From the NCBI RefSeq assembly GCF_001483135.1, contig NZ_LNAL01000008.1, forward strand, positions 1 through 64,000: a stretch of DNA of 64,000 bases, in the 5' to 3' direction. The translations under genes were made by a program, and so were the position numbers. The notes beneath the pieces were generated by a model. It saw only the letters and a program-made list of their open reading frames with translations. It made no database searches and was not told where the DNA came from. Shown piece after piece: positions 51,020-58,985 of this stretch. The stretch comes from Solirubrum puertoriconensis. Its GTDB lineage: Bacteria > Bacteroidota > Bacteroidia > Cytophagales > Hymenobacteraceae. How positions within the stretch are numbered: position 1 is the stretch's first letter; every line of letters starts with the position of its first letter.

Positions 51020-51205
51020 AGAGTGGGGTAAAGCCAGTAAGGGCAGTGCAAACAGCTCCGCCTCGCGGATGGGGTTGCGCTGCTTGCGGGCGCAAATTAC
51101 GGACCAATACGGCTAAACGCCGCGTATCGCCGAATTATGCAGCAACTCCGCGGTTAGCTTATATCACTAAGTATCAATTGCCTGTCCTTTCCGCTGCAGC
51201 AACCC

Positions 51206-52177
51206 CTAGGCTTTACGCGGCAGCTTACGGGCAAAGGCCGCCACGGCTTCCTGGAACTCTTTGTTGTTTTCGAGGAAGGGATAGTGCTTGCCGGGCAGCA
51301 CCACCACCTGCTGCTGCGGAAACTTAAACGACTTGTAGTGCTCGGGGCCGGTGACGTAGTCCTCCTTGCCGGTGAGCACCAGCACGGGCGCCTGCAGCTT
51401 GGCCGAGGCGGGCGTGAAGTCTTGCACGTAGTCGGGTAGCTTGTACACGGCGGCGGCAAAGTCCTGGTTCAGGGGCATGCTGCGCACCACTTTGCTGGCG
51501 CGGGCGGCGGCCGTATCGGTTACGTACATCAGCTTGCCCATGAGCTTTTGCTGGCCCAGCATGCCCATTACCATGCCCCAGCGCTGGGGCAACGGCATGG
51601 CCGGGTCGAGGGGTGGGCGGCCGGCCTCGGGCAGCAGGTTGTAGCCGTAGGTGGCGGTGGTTTCCATGGTGGCAGGCAGGTTCAGGATGCTGTTTACCAG
51701 CACCATGGCCTGCACGCGCTCGGGGTATTTGCTGGCGTAGGCCGTGGCAATGGTGCCGCCAAACGAGTGCGACATCAGCACCCATTTCTCCAGGCCGAGC
51801 TGTTGGCGCAGGTCTTCAAGGTCTTGCACCAAGCGCTCGAGCTTGTAGTTGCCGTTAGGGTCGCTGGCCGAGCGGCCGCTGCCCCGCTGGTCGAGGTAAA
51901 TCATCTGAAAGGTGTTCTCGAGCGACTTACCACCTAGGGCCTCGAAGCCGTAGCTGCCCGCGCCCGGCCCGCCGTGCACAAACACGCACGGCATGCCTTT
52001 GCCCGCTACGTGAGTGTAAAGTTTCACGCCATCGGAGGTAGTGATAGTGGGCGTACCGTTGGCCAATGTTGCCGCCGCTTTGCGCTGGGCTGCCAAGGGC
52101 TGCGCCGCGAATAGAGCTACTAAGATTACTGCGACTAGCCGGCCCATCAGAGCCGACTTTAGGTAAGCATACTTCAT
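51206..52177 (-). CDS. Exported alpha/beta hydrolase, proline iminopeptidase-like
   Basis: A 323-residue protein with a signal peptide (1-30, ending PLAAQ). The S33-type oxyanion motif HGGPGAGSYGFE (about 68-79), YLDQRGSGRS (about 95-104), the nucleophile elbow MSHSFGGTIA (Ser near 132) and a C-terminal HYPFLE with the catalytic His are all in order; these fit prolyl aminopeptidase-like enzymes. Exported location in the periplasm would suit degradation of peptides or small esters. I use the ATG at 52177 (MKYAYLKSAL), since the frame upstream covers a terminator. Confidence 0.85.
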   Translation of the reverse strand: MKYAYLKSALMGRLVAVILVALFAAQPLAAQRKAAATLANGTPTITTSDGVKLYTHVAGKGMPCVFVHGGPGAGSYGFEALGGKSLENTFQMIYLDQRGSGRSASDPNGNYKLERLVQDLEDLRQQLGLEKWVLMSHSFGGTIATAYASKYPERVQAMVLVNSILNLPATMETTATYGYNLLPEAGRPPLDPAMPLPQRWGMVMGMLGQQKLMGKLMYVTDTAAARASKVVRSMPLNQDFAAAVYKLPDYVQDFTPASAKLQAPVLVLTGKEDYVTGPEHYKSFKFPQQQVVVLPGKHYPFLENNKEFQEAVAAFARKLPRKA

Positions 52178-52294
52178 GATTGGATGGATTGGGAGATGAT
52201 AATGGAGCCTCAATATAGAATTTTCGTATGGAGGCTGATACTTATCGCATTGCGCCCAACCATGTCCAAGTAGCCCAACCCGCGGTACCAAAAA

Positions 52295-52329
52295 CAACGG
52301 CCCTGCTGCTAATTGCAGCCGGGCCGTTG
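52295..52329 (-). terminator. Terminator of the ACGGCCCGG(C/T)TGC family
   Basis: CAACGGCCCTGCTGC (52295-52309) pairs with GCAGCCGGGCCGTTG (52315-52329) with one mismatch; the minus-strand exit is GTTGTTTTTGG. It follows the nitroreductase gene by 50 bp. Confidence 0.8.
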
Positions 52330-52378
52330 CGCAGGTATGCAGTACTTATCTCTAAGCCTTGATACCCCAGACCTAAAC

Positions 52379-53011
52379 TTATATCTGAACGAAGAACTTC
52401 TCTTTGGCGCGGCGCACTTTTTGGGCGCTGGCCAGGAAGTCGTTGGCGGCATCGCGGTAGCCCAAGGCCAGCAACGATACGCTGCGCAGGCCTTGCGCCG
52501 ACAGGTTCAGCAGCTCATCGAGGGCGGCGGGGTTGAAGCCTTCCATCGGCGTGGCATCAACTTGCTCTACCGCGGCGGCCGTGAGGGCAGTACCTAGGGC
52601 GATGTAAGCTTGGCGGGCAGCCCACTGAAAACGCTCTTCGGGCGACTTGGTAGCCACTACGCCGCCCAGCATGGCCTTGCGGAAATCGGCCAGCGACTCG
52701 GCCGGCACGCCCCGCACCTCCTGAATGCGGCTCAGGTAATCATCTACCTGCTGCTCGGTTACGTCGGCCCAGGCGGCAAACACCAGCACGTGCGAGCCTT
52801 CTATTACTTGGGGCTGCTTGCAGGCTTTCTCGAAAATTTGCTGGCGCATGGCGGAGTTCTCCACCACCAGCACCGTGTACGGCTGCAGCCCCATCGACGA
52901 AGCCGACAGGCGGGTAGCCTCCAGAATGTTGTTTAGTTTCTCGGCCTCAATGGCTTGGCCATTCATGCGCTTGGCGGCGTAGCGCCAATTCAGTGCTTCT
53001 AGCAGGTTCAT
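52379..53011 (-). CDS. Nitroreductase family NAD(P)H-dependent oxidoreductase
   Basis: A 210-residue FMN-dependent reductase of the nitroreductase fold (NfsB/oxygen-insensitive type). The N terminus LLEALNWRYAAKRMNG holds the conserved FMN-binding basic residues (RYAAKRM at about 9-15), followed by LEATRLSASSMGLQPYTVLV (about 29-48), then AARQAYIALGTALTAAAVEQVDATPMEGF and the closing SLLALGYRDAANDF, all family landmarks. Cytoplasmic. It starts at the ATG at 53011; the longer frame adds 19 unlikely residues. Substrate is unspecified; quinones, nitroaromatics or flavins are typical. Confidence 0.9.
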   Translation of the reverse strand: MNLLEALNWRYAAKRMNGQAIEAEKLNNILEATRLSASSMGLQPYTVLVVENSAMRQQIFEKACKQPQVIEGSHVLVFAAWADVTEQQVDDYLSRIQEVRGVPAESLADFRKAMLGGVVATKSPEERFQWAARQAYIALGTALTAAAVEQVDATPMEGFNPAALDELLNLSAQGLRSVSLLALGYRDAANDFLASAQKVRRAKEKFFVQI

Positions 53012-53115
53012 AGCGGTGTATGCAGTACTTCGGGTAGCGCGGCTCAGCGAGCCTGTGTTGCCGAACAATGGGCCAACAACTGCCCACCTAGGCCGAATGT
53101 TTTTCGACGCTCAGC

Positions 53116-53724
53116 TTAGCTTTCAATTACAATGCCCAGCTGGCTTACCAGGCCCGGTAGCCCGGCCGTGCTAAAGCGGGCTTTGCGCAGGAAATTCAGC
53201 GTAGGATCGATGATAAAGTTGGTGGCCGTGGTGAAATCGGCGCCGGCAAGCTGCGTGTGCTCGAACACCGCGCCCGCCAACGAGCACTCCTGCAACGCGG
53301 CCTCGGTGAGGTCGGTGTTGGTGAAGTCGACATCATGCAGGGCGCAATGCTCAAAACGCGTGCGCGGCATGCGCTTGCCAGCAAACGAGGCGTAATGCAG
53401 CTGGCACCGCTCGAAGTGTACGCCAAAAAGCATGTCGCGGCACACCGAAAACTGCAGCCCTGAGAGCTTGCACTCACTGAACGCTACATTTTGCAATGCC
53501 GTGTTGGCGAGGGTGGCCGAGGCCAGGTTACAACGCTCGAACAGGCAATCGATAAACATCAGGTTGCTGAGGTTGGCGCCCGAAAAGTCGCAGCCCACAA
53601 AACGGCACTGTTCCAGCTCGTGCGGGTAAGCGGCCAGCTGAGCGGCATCCCAACGCTCAAACACGTTCTCGGCCGGAAATACGGAGGGTTTTCGAGGGAC
53701 AGAAGCGGAACGCCGGACTTTCAC
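53116..53724 (-). CDS. Pentapeptide repeat protein
   Basis: A protein of about 202 residues. Residues 45-165 contain pentapeptide A(N/D)LxX repeats such as CDFSGANLSNLMFIDCLFE, CNLASATLANTALQNVAF, CKLSGLQF, CALHDVDFTNTDLTEAAL and CSLAGAVFEHTQLAGADF, which build a right-handed quadrilateral beta-helix. The frame is open to 53856, but that region includes the terminator of the preceding gene at 53809-53839, so translation must begin later; no ATG exists and the GTG at 53724 is the best candidate. Some pentapeptide proteins mimic DNA and shield gyrase, but nothing here shows it. Confidence 0.78.
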   Translation of the reverse strand: MKVRRSASVPRKPSVFPAENVFERWDAAQLAAYPHELEQCRFVGCDFSGANLSNLMFIDCLFERCNLASATLANTALQNVAFSECKLSGLQFSVCRDMLFGVHFERCQLHYASFAGKRMPRTRFEHCALHDVDFTNTDLTEAALQECSLAGAVFEHTQLAGADFTTATNFIIDPTLNFLRKARFSTAGLPGLVSQLGIVIES

Positions 53725-53808
53725 TTTAAAAGCTTTCTGGAGGGGTGGTACAGGCAACAATTGGCGCCGCAAGGTACCCAATAAACCGCGGGACACCGGC
53801 CCAAAACA

Positions 53809-53839
53809 ACGGCCCGGCTGCTGGTGGCAACCGGGCCGT
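53809..53839 (-). terminator. Terminator of the ACGGCCCGG(C/T)TGC family
   Basis: ACGGCCCGGCTGC (53809-53821) pairs with GCAACCGGGCCGT (53827-53839) with one wobble around TGGTG; the minus-strand exit reads GTTGTTTTGG. It lies 27 bp past the stop of the disordered-protein gene. Confidence 0.8.
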
Positions 53840-53865
53840 ATGGGCACTTTTAACACCTAGGTGGC

Positions 53866-54135
53866 TTAGCCGCGCTTGCTGCTTTCCTGGTCTGAGTCGA
53901 GGGCCGCTTGGTCGTCGATCTGGCCTTCCATGCCGTTGGTTTGGTCGCTGTCGCCGTAGCCACCGCGCTGGCCGGCGCCGTCGCCCATGTTGCCTTGGGT
54001 GCTGGCCGGCGCACCGCCGTTGGCTTGCTGCGGCGCCGCACCGGGCGTGTTATTTTGCTGCTGGGCTTCCTGGCGGCTGTTCTGCTCGTCGGTTTCGTTG
54101 GGAGTGCTCTTGGGTTGGTTTTGGTCGATGTTCAT
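53866..54135 (-). CDS. Small disordered protein, hypothetical
   Basis: An 89-residue hydrophilic protein rich in Gln, Asn, Gly, Asp and Ser (for example NSRQEAQQQNNTPGAAPQQA), with no hydrophobic core, so probably unstructured. Start at the ATG at 54135 (MNIDQNQPKSTPNE). The strong downstream hairpin supports that it is a real gene. Small proteins of this style are common in relatives, where the role is unclear; stress or desiccation protection has been suggested for such compositions in general, without evidence here. Confidence 0.55.
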   Translation of the reverse strand: MNIDQNQPKSTPNETDEQNSRQEAQQQNNTPGAAPQQANGGAPASTQGNMGDGAGQRGGYGDSDQTNGMEGQIDDQAALDSDQESSKRG

Positions 54136-54293
54136 TATCGTGGTCGGATTAAAGTTCGGGGGGCTGCGGCCCTACACCGGCAGCTTTCCTGCTGTACGCC
54201 GGCCGCGCCCAGTGGTTGGGCCAGTACTACCTACTGCCTTGCTGCACGCCGCCAGCCCTAGGTACCTTTGCTTGCTCCTACCCCACTCCGCGC

Positions 54294-54695
54294 ATGAAGA
54301 CTATCGACAAAATTGCCTGGCTGCTGCTCGATGCCGAAGGCCGCGTACTCAGCACCCGCAGCCGCGGCAAGGATTGTTACTACTTCCCCGGTGGCAAGCG
54401 CGAAGCCGGCGAAACCGACGCCGAAACGCTGCTGCGCGAAATCAAGGAAGAGCTTACCGTTAATTTGGACCCCGACAGCCTGCAGCACCTAGGTACTTTC
54501 TCTGCACAGGCCCACGGCCACGCCACCGGCATTCGGGTGCAGATGACGTGCTACGCCGCCCGCTACGAAGGCACCCTGCAGCCCGCCGCCGAAATCGAAG
54601 AAGTGGTGTGGCTCCGCTACCACGACCGCCCCCACGTGTCGCCCGTCGATCAGATCATTATGGATTGGTTGCACGCCGAAGGCCAACTCGCCTAG
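54294..54695 (+). CDS. Nudix hydrolase
   Basis: A 133-residue pyrophosphohydrolase of the Nudix family. The Nudix box GX5EX7REUXEEXGU is GGKREAGETDAETLLREIKE followed by ELTV (about 41-64), with the metal-binding Glu pair REIKEE intact. It acts on a nucleoside diphosphate linked to some group X; the substrate cannot be told. The ATG at 54294 (MKTIDKIAWLLLD) opens the fold. The downstream neighbour is convergent and only 21 bp away. Confidence 0.9.
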   Translation: MKTIDKIAWLLLDAEGRVLSTRSRGKDCYYFPGGKREAGETDAETLLREIKEELTVNLDPDSLQHLGTFSAQAHGHATGIRVQMTCYAARYEGTLQPAAEIEEVVWLRYHDRPHVSPVDQIIMDWLHAEGQLA

Positions 54696-54716
54696 GTGGC
54701 CCCGGCTAATAACGGG

Positions 54717-55372
54717 CTACTTAGTATATACCCGAATGATGCCGTTGCGGCCTTGCTCGCCATATGTTTGCAGCAGCTCGGGGTGGCCGGTGATTACGGA
54801 TACACCCTTGAAACGCGAGGCGGTTAGGGCGCGCAGCTGGGTCGGTGTGGCCACCTGCTGATCGATGTAGAGCAGGCGGCCAGCCAGCTCCTGCTCGGTA
54901 ATGGGCTGCCCGGTTATGAATTTCTCGTAAAGCTGTTTGGTGTAGGCATACAGCTGCGCATCCAGCCCCGGGTGGGTGGCCGATGACGTGCCACGAAAGC
55001 GCGCACGGCCGGCTGCTCGGCATTTTGCCTGGTAGTGATAAGCACCACCACCGGCGACATGGGCCATAGCAAGCTGCTGCTAAACCCCTCGCGCTGCAAA
55101 AGGGCTGCTGCCTCCGCGTCGCGCAATGAGCTGATCTCATCAATATCGTCGGGGGCAATTTGGGTAGCGGCAGTGCGCTCGGTCAGCTTGCCGTCGATAA
55201 AATACACCGCCTTGCGGGGCAACGTGGCGGGGTCGAACCTGGGCCGAAACAGCGCCATGAGTTCGCTGCCTAGTTGCGGTTTTTGCTGCGCCGAAGCCGG
55301 AGAAAGGCACAGAAGCGCCGGTATTGCGAAAAGGGCCACGCGTAGCGCGTACCCCAACGTTGGTTTAATCAT
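54717..55372 (-). pseudogene. Frameshifted exported TonB-plug-like protein
   Basis: Two overlapping minus-strand frames make one protein broken near 54996-54998. The first frame (start 55372) has a signal peptide (1-28, ending ASAQQ) and a plug-like segment: VYFIDGKLTERTAATQIAPD, DIDEISSLRDAEAAALLQREG, MSPVVVLITTR, reminiscent of the IDGV...LKDAAA...GVVLITTK motif of TonB-dependent receptors. After a T-run it turns into junk, whereas the other frame carries on sensibly (SATHPGLDAQLYAYTKQLYE ... NGIIRVYTK). One extra T in the run would restore about 218 codons. Either a sequencing error or a young pseudogene. Confidence 0.7.
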
Positions 55373-55519
55373 AGTAATAGAGGCGTTATGGTGACAAAGC
55401 GGAAGCGAATACCTATCCATAACGCTCTGCACCAGCGGGCATTGTGCGTCATCACGCTAGCATCAGCCGGTTGCGAGCCCGAAGGCGTGTTGCTGCTAGT
55501 TGCGTACTGCTCCGGCCAC

Positions 55520-55780
55520 CTAGGCGCGCGTTACTTTGCCTTTCAAATCCCAATGGCTGGCCTGTACTTGCTGGCTCCCGGGCACGCGCTTAATGGTGCG
55601 CACGTACCGCTCGCCGACAATGGCGCCATCGGGCCGACGCTGGCCGACAAACAGCGTAACCGGCTCGCCTAGGTCGTTGGTAACAAACGTGATGTCGAGG
55701 CCGCGGAAACGGTCGTCGATGGTGCTGGAGGGCTCGTAGGTTTTGCTGAGCTTTTCGGCGAGCTGGGGGTGCAGGGGCAT
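55520..55780 (-). CDS. Small soluble protein, hypothetical
   Basis: An 86-residue protein not recognised. Start at the ATG at 55780 (MPLHPQLAEKLSKTYEPSST); the 23 upstream codons of open frame are unlikely. Content such as LDITFVTNDLGEPVTLFVGQ, GERYVRTIKRVPGS and ASHWDLKGKVTRA suggests a small beta-rich domain. The sequence looks protein-like, with codon usage as in neighbours. Isolated between a frameshifted gene and a divergent lipoprotein gene. Confidence 0.6.
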   Translation of the reverse strand: MPLHPQLAEKLSKTYEPSSTIDDRFRGLDITFVTNDLGEPVTLFVGQRRPDGAIVGERYVRTIKRVPGSQQVQASHWDLKGKVTRA

Positions 55781-55885
55781 GGCTGGAGGGCAGTTGTACC
55801 AAGGCCGGTATACGCGCAGCGGTACGGTTGGGTGGGCGCTGTGCGGCAACTGTTGGCACCTAGGGCAACCCGTCCGAAACGGTAC

Positions 55886-55901
55886 TCACATCATCATGTG
55901 A
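55886..55901. promoter_or_regulatory. Palindromic site TCACAT-N4-ATGTGA
   Basis: TCACATCATCATGTGA, flanked by C and G to make an 18-bp palindrome, lies 92 bp upstream of the ATG at 55993 and 106 bp from the divergent start at 55780. Same motif as at 15765 and 44294. Confidence 0.6.
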
Positions 55902-55992
55902 GGCGCTGCGCGGGCTTCTGGCATTGTTTTCGAGACTTGACTCAGCAGCTGTCGAGCTTTCGGCAGCGTCTGCTCTCAACACCTTTTTGCGC

Positions 55993-56586
55993 ATGAAAAC
56001 ACTAGCTCTACTCCTGCTGCCAGCCGCTGCCCTGCTCACGGCTACCTCCTGCTCCAAAGACTCCGTAAAACCCAAGCCCGACCCGGCCGTTGAGTTGGGT
56101 ATGCAGCGCAGCTTTCACTTCACGGCCGACAACACCCACCGCGACACCACCTTCGCATCGGGTGCCATGGAGAGCCTAGCCGCGCGCACTTCACAAGAAA
56201 TGTATTTGTGCTTCGGGCCCGCTGCGGGCGCCGATTACATTAACCTGAAGCTTGATCCGCGCCAGATGCCCAGCAACCTCGTGGGCACCTACTCGCTCGA
56301 CTCGAACACCGGCGCCGTGTACTCGCGCTACCTGTACCGCCGCATTACCCCGAGCGGCTACAGTGCCTCCATCCTCAGCAGCGACGACCACCCCACCACC
56401 GGCACGCTCACCATCAGCCACTACGATGCCGAGCGGAAGCTCATCAGCGGCTCCTACACGGCGCAGTTTACCGGCGTGTACGACCCTACTTCCACTTCCA
56501 CCTCCACCAACCACACGCAGCTGCGCCGTTGTAACTTATCGTTGTCGGGCACATTCGAGAACGTAAAACTCTCGGTGGTTCCCTAG
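55993..56586 (+). CDS. Lipoprotein, hypothetical
   Basis: A 197-residue exported lipoprotein: MKTLALLLLPAAALLTATSC with modified Cys at 20, followed by SKDSVKPKPDP. The mature domain has alternating polar strands (LGMQRSFHFTADNT, NLVGTYSLDSNTG, TGTLTISHYDAERKLISGSY, LSLSGTFENVKLSVV) typical of small beta-sandwich lipoproteins in this phylum; no named family is certain. The ATG at 55993 starts the signal peptide. A TCACAT-N4-ATGTGA palindrome lies upstream. Confidence 0.68.
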   Translation: MKTLALLLLPAAALLTATSCSKDSVKPKPDPAVELGMQRSFHFTADNTHRDTTFASGAMESLAARTSQEMYLCFGPAAGADYINLKLDPRQMPSNLVGTYSLDSNTGAVYSRYLYRRITPSGYSASILSSDDHPTTGTLTISHYDAERKLISGSYTAQFTGVYDPTSTSTSTNHTQLRRCNLSLSGTFENVKLSVVP

Positions 56587-56605
56587 CTGCCGAAGCGCCT
56601 GTAAC

Positions 56606-56646
56606 GCAAAACGGCCGGCCTGCACCCTGCAGACCAGCCGTTTTGC
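56606..56646. terminator. Terminator between convergent genes
   Basis: GCAAAACGGC (56606-56615) pairs with GCCGTTTTGC (56637-56646) with further imperfect pairing (TGCA/TGCA) inside. T-rich exits in both directions. Confidence 0.75.
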
Positions 56647-56671
56647 TTATGGCACCTAGGCCAAGGGCAGC

Positions 56672-58792
56672 TTACCACACCTTAGCGCGGCTTACTTGCG
56701 GGCGCACCATTTTGTCGCCTTCCTTGCAGCCAAACGCCTGGTAGAACTCTGGCATGTTCATGAGGGGGCCGTTCACGCGGAACTGGGCCGGCGAGTGCGG
56801 GTCGGTTAGTACCTGCTGGCGTAGGGCCTCGGGGCGCATGCTGGTGCGCCATACCTGCGCCCACGCCAGGAAGAAACGCTGCTCCGGCGTGAAGCCATCG
56901 TAGCGGGGCGCGTTGCCGTTGGGGTATTTTGCCTTCAGCTGCTTTTGCAGCGCTGAGTAAGCCAGGGCGGTGCCGCCAAAGTCGGCCAGGTTTTCGCCCA
57001 TCGTCAGCTTGCCGTTCACGAATACCGAGTCGAGCGGCTGGAAAGCCGAGTACTGCGCCCCTACCAAATCGGCGCGCTTCTGGAATTCGGCCGCGTCTTC
57101 CTTGGTCCACCAGTCGCGCAGGTTGCCCTCAGCATCCGATTGGCGGCCGCGGTCGTCGAAACCGTGCGTGATTTCGTGGCCGATTACCGCGCCCATGCCG
57201 CCGTAGTTCACGGCGTCGTCGGCTTTCGGATCGAAGAACGGCGGCTGCATGATGCCGGCCGGGAACACAATCTCGTTGAGCGAGGAGTTGTAGTAGGCGT
57301 TTACGGTAGGCGGCGTCATGCCCCACACCGAGCGGTCGATGGGTTTGCCGTAGCGCTGCACGTTATCCTTGTACTCCCACTCGCGGGCGGCCAGCACGTT
57401 CTTCAGGTACGACTCGCGCGAAATCGTGAGGGCCGAGTAGTCCTTCCATTTGTCGGGGTAGCCGATTTTCACCGTGAAGGAGTTCAGCTTCTTTTGGGCT
57501 TCCTGCTTGGTAGCGGGGCTCATCCACTCGAGCTGCTGAATGTGCTCGGCCATGGCCTCCTTAATGTGGCCCACCATCTCCAAGGCCTTCTGCTTGGTTT
57601 CGGGCGTGAAAGCGCGGTCGACGTACAGCTGGCCGAACGCCTCGCCCAGCGAAGCATCCGTGGAGCGCAGCATGCGCTTCCAGCGGGGCTGCTGCTGCTT
57701 GGCACCCGTGAGCACCTGCTGGAAGCGGAACGACTCATCTACATAAGCTTTGGGCAGCGCCGAAGCCATGCTCGAGGTGAGGTGCCAACGCAGGTAGGTT
57801 TTCCAGTCGCTGAGCGGTTCGGCTTTCATGGCGGCGCTGGCGTCCTTGAAGAAGTCGGGCTGACCCACGATTACCTCCTTGGCCGCACCTAGGCCCACTT
57901 GCTGCAGCACCGCCGGAATAGCCAAGTTGCCGAACTGCTTATCGGCTTCGGCTACCGTCATTTTGTTGTAGTTGGCGTACGGGTCGCGCAGGGCTACACG
58001 GTCCTTCGAGGCTTTAGCCAGGCGCGTTTCAAGGCGCATCACCGTTTCGGCGTTCTTCTTGGCCGTAGCCTCGTTGTCGCCGAGCAGCTTGAAGGTGTTT
58101 ACCAAGTAGGTAGTGTAGGCCGAGCGAATGCCCTTGGAGCGTGCATCGTCTTTGAGGTAGTAGTCGCGGTCGGGCAACGTAAGGCCGCCTTGCGAGAGAT
58201 ACACCGCGTACTGGGTGCTGTTCTTGCGGTCTTGGTTTACACCTAGGCCAAACACCGAGCGCGTTTGCAGCATTTGCTGGCGCGCCAACGAGGTTTGTAG
58301 GCCCTTCAAGTCCTTGATGGCGGCGACGCGGGCGAGTTCGGGCTGCAGGTACTTCAGGCCCGCCGCTTCGATGGCCGCGGTGTCCATGGCCGAGGCGTAG
58401 AAGTCGCCCACCTTCTGCAGGTTCGTGCCCTTTGCGGCGCTCTTGTTCGCCGCGGCTTCCTCCAAGATCTGCCGCATCAGGGCCTGGTTCTTATCGATGA
58501 GCGTGTTCCAGGAACCCCACGAGGTTTCGGCGGCCGGAATGGGCGTGTTCTTCAGCCAAGTGCCCGAGGCGTACTGGAAGAAGTTGTCGCAAGGCGATAC
58601 TGATTTGTCGATGGTTGCAACATCGAGGCCTACGCCGGGTACGCTGGGCTGCTCGGTGGTAGTAGCGGTGGCCGTAGCCGCAGTGGGGGCAGCGGCAGCC
58701 GCCGTTTGCGTGGTGCTGCTCGAGGAGGCGCAACCACCTAGGAAGCTGGCCAGCGCGCCGGCAGCCAGCAGCAGGTACTTATTGTGTGTCAT
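56672..58792 (-). CDS. M13 family metallopeptidase lipoprotein (first copy)
   Basis: A 706-residue neprilysin/PepO-type zinc endopeptidase. Lipobox SFLGGCAS gives a modified Cys near 21. The N-terminal M13 domain begins VSPCDNFFQYASGTWL (about 65-80). The catalytic domain has NAYYNSSLNEIVFPAGIMQP, the zinc motif VIGHEITHGFDD (His539, Glu540, His543), the third ligand in TMGENLADFGG (Glu about 597) and the final CKEGDKMVRPQVSRAKVW. All active-site residues are present. It probably digests peptides in the periplasm or at the surface. A tandem relative lies upstream at 58986-61109. Confidence 0.94.
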   Translation of the reverse strand: MTHNKYLLLAAGALASFLGGCASSSSTTQTAAAAAPTAATATATTTEQPSVPGVGLDVATIDKSVSPCDNFFQYASGTWLKNTPIPAAETSWGSWNTLIDKNQALMRQILEEAAANKSAAKGTNLQKVGDFYASAMDTAAIEAAGLKYLQPELARVAAIKDLKGLQTSLARQQMLQTRSVFGLGVNQDRKNSTQYAVYLSQGGLTLPDRDYYLKDDARSKGIRSAYTTYLVNTFKLLGDNEATAKKNAETVMRLETRLAKASKDRVALRDPYANYNKMTVAEADKQFGNLAIPAVLQQVGLGAAKEVIVGQPDFFKDASAAMKAEPLSDWKTYLRWHLTSSMASALPKAYVDESFRFQQVLTGAKQQQPRWKRMLRSTDASLGEAFGQLYVDRAFTPETKQKALEMVGHIKEAMAEHIQQLEWMSPATKQEAQKKLNSFTVKIGYPDKWKDYSALTISRESYLKNVLAAREWEYKDNVQRYGKPIDRSVWGMTPPTVNAYYNSSLNEIVFPAGIMQPPFFDPKADDAVNYGGMGAVIGHEITHGFDDRGRQSDAEGNLRDWWTKEDAAEFQKRADLVGAQYSAFQPLDSVFVNGKLTMGENLADFGGTALAYSALQKQLKAKYPNGNAPRYDGFTPEQRFFLAWAQVWRTSMRPEALRQQVLTDPHSPAQFRVNGPLMNMPEFYQAFGCKEGDKMVRPQVSRAKVW

Positions 58793-58924
58793 GCGTGGGA
58801 TGGTAATGACAACAGTGAACGAACGGGGAAAAGCGCGGAGCTTCCGATGGGGTAAAGCCCCGCGCTTCTAAGTTCGGTATTAATGCCGGGTTTTGTAGCA
58901 CAGCTTGGCAACAAGCTCGGCACT

Positions 58925-58959
58925 AAAAAAGCAGCTTGGTACTATCAAGCTGCTTTTTT
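58925..58959 (-). terminator. Terminator after the second M13 gene
   Basis: AAAAAAGCAGCTT pairs with AAGCTGCTTTTTT around a 9-nt loop, with A and T runs on both flanks, 27 bp past the stop at 58986. Confidence 0.9.
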
Positions 58960-58985
58960 TGCGTTTTTATCAACAAGCCAATGGC

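Noticed and set aside
54717-55372. Programmed -1 frameshifting as explanation of the two-frame gene.
   Set aside because: No X-XXY-YYZ slippery heptamer or downstream pseudoknot is visible; a single-base loss in a T run is simpler.
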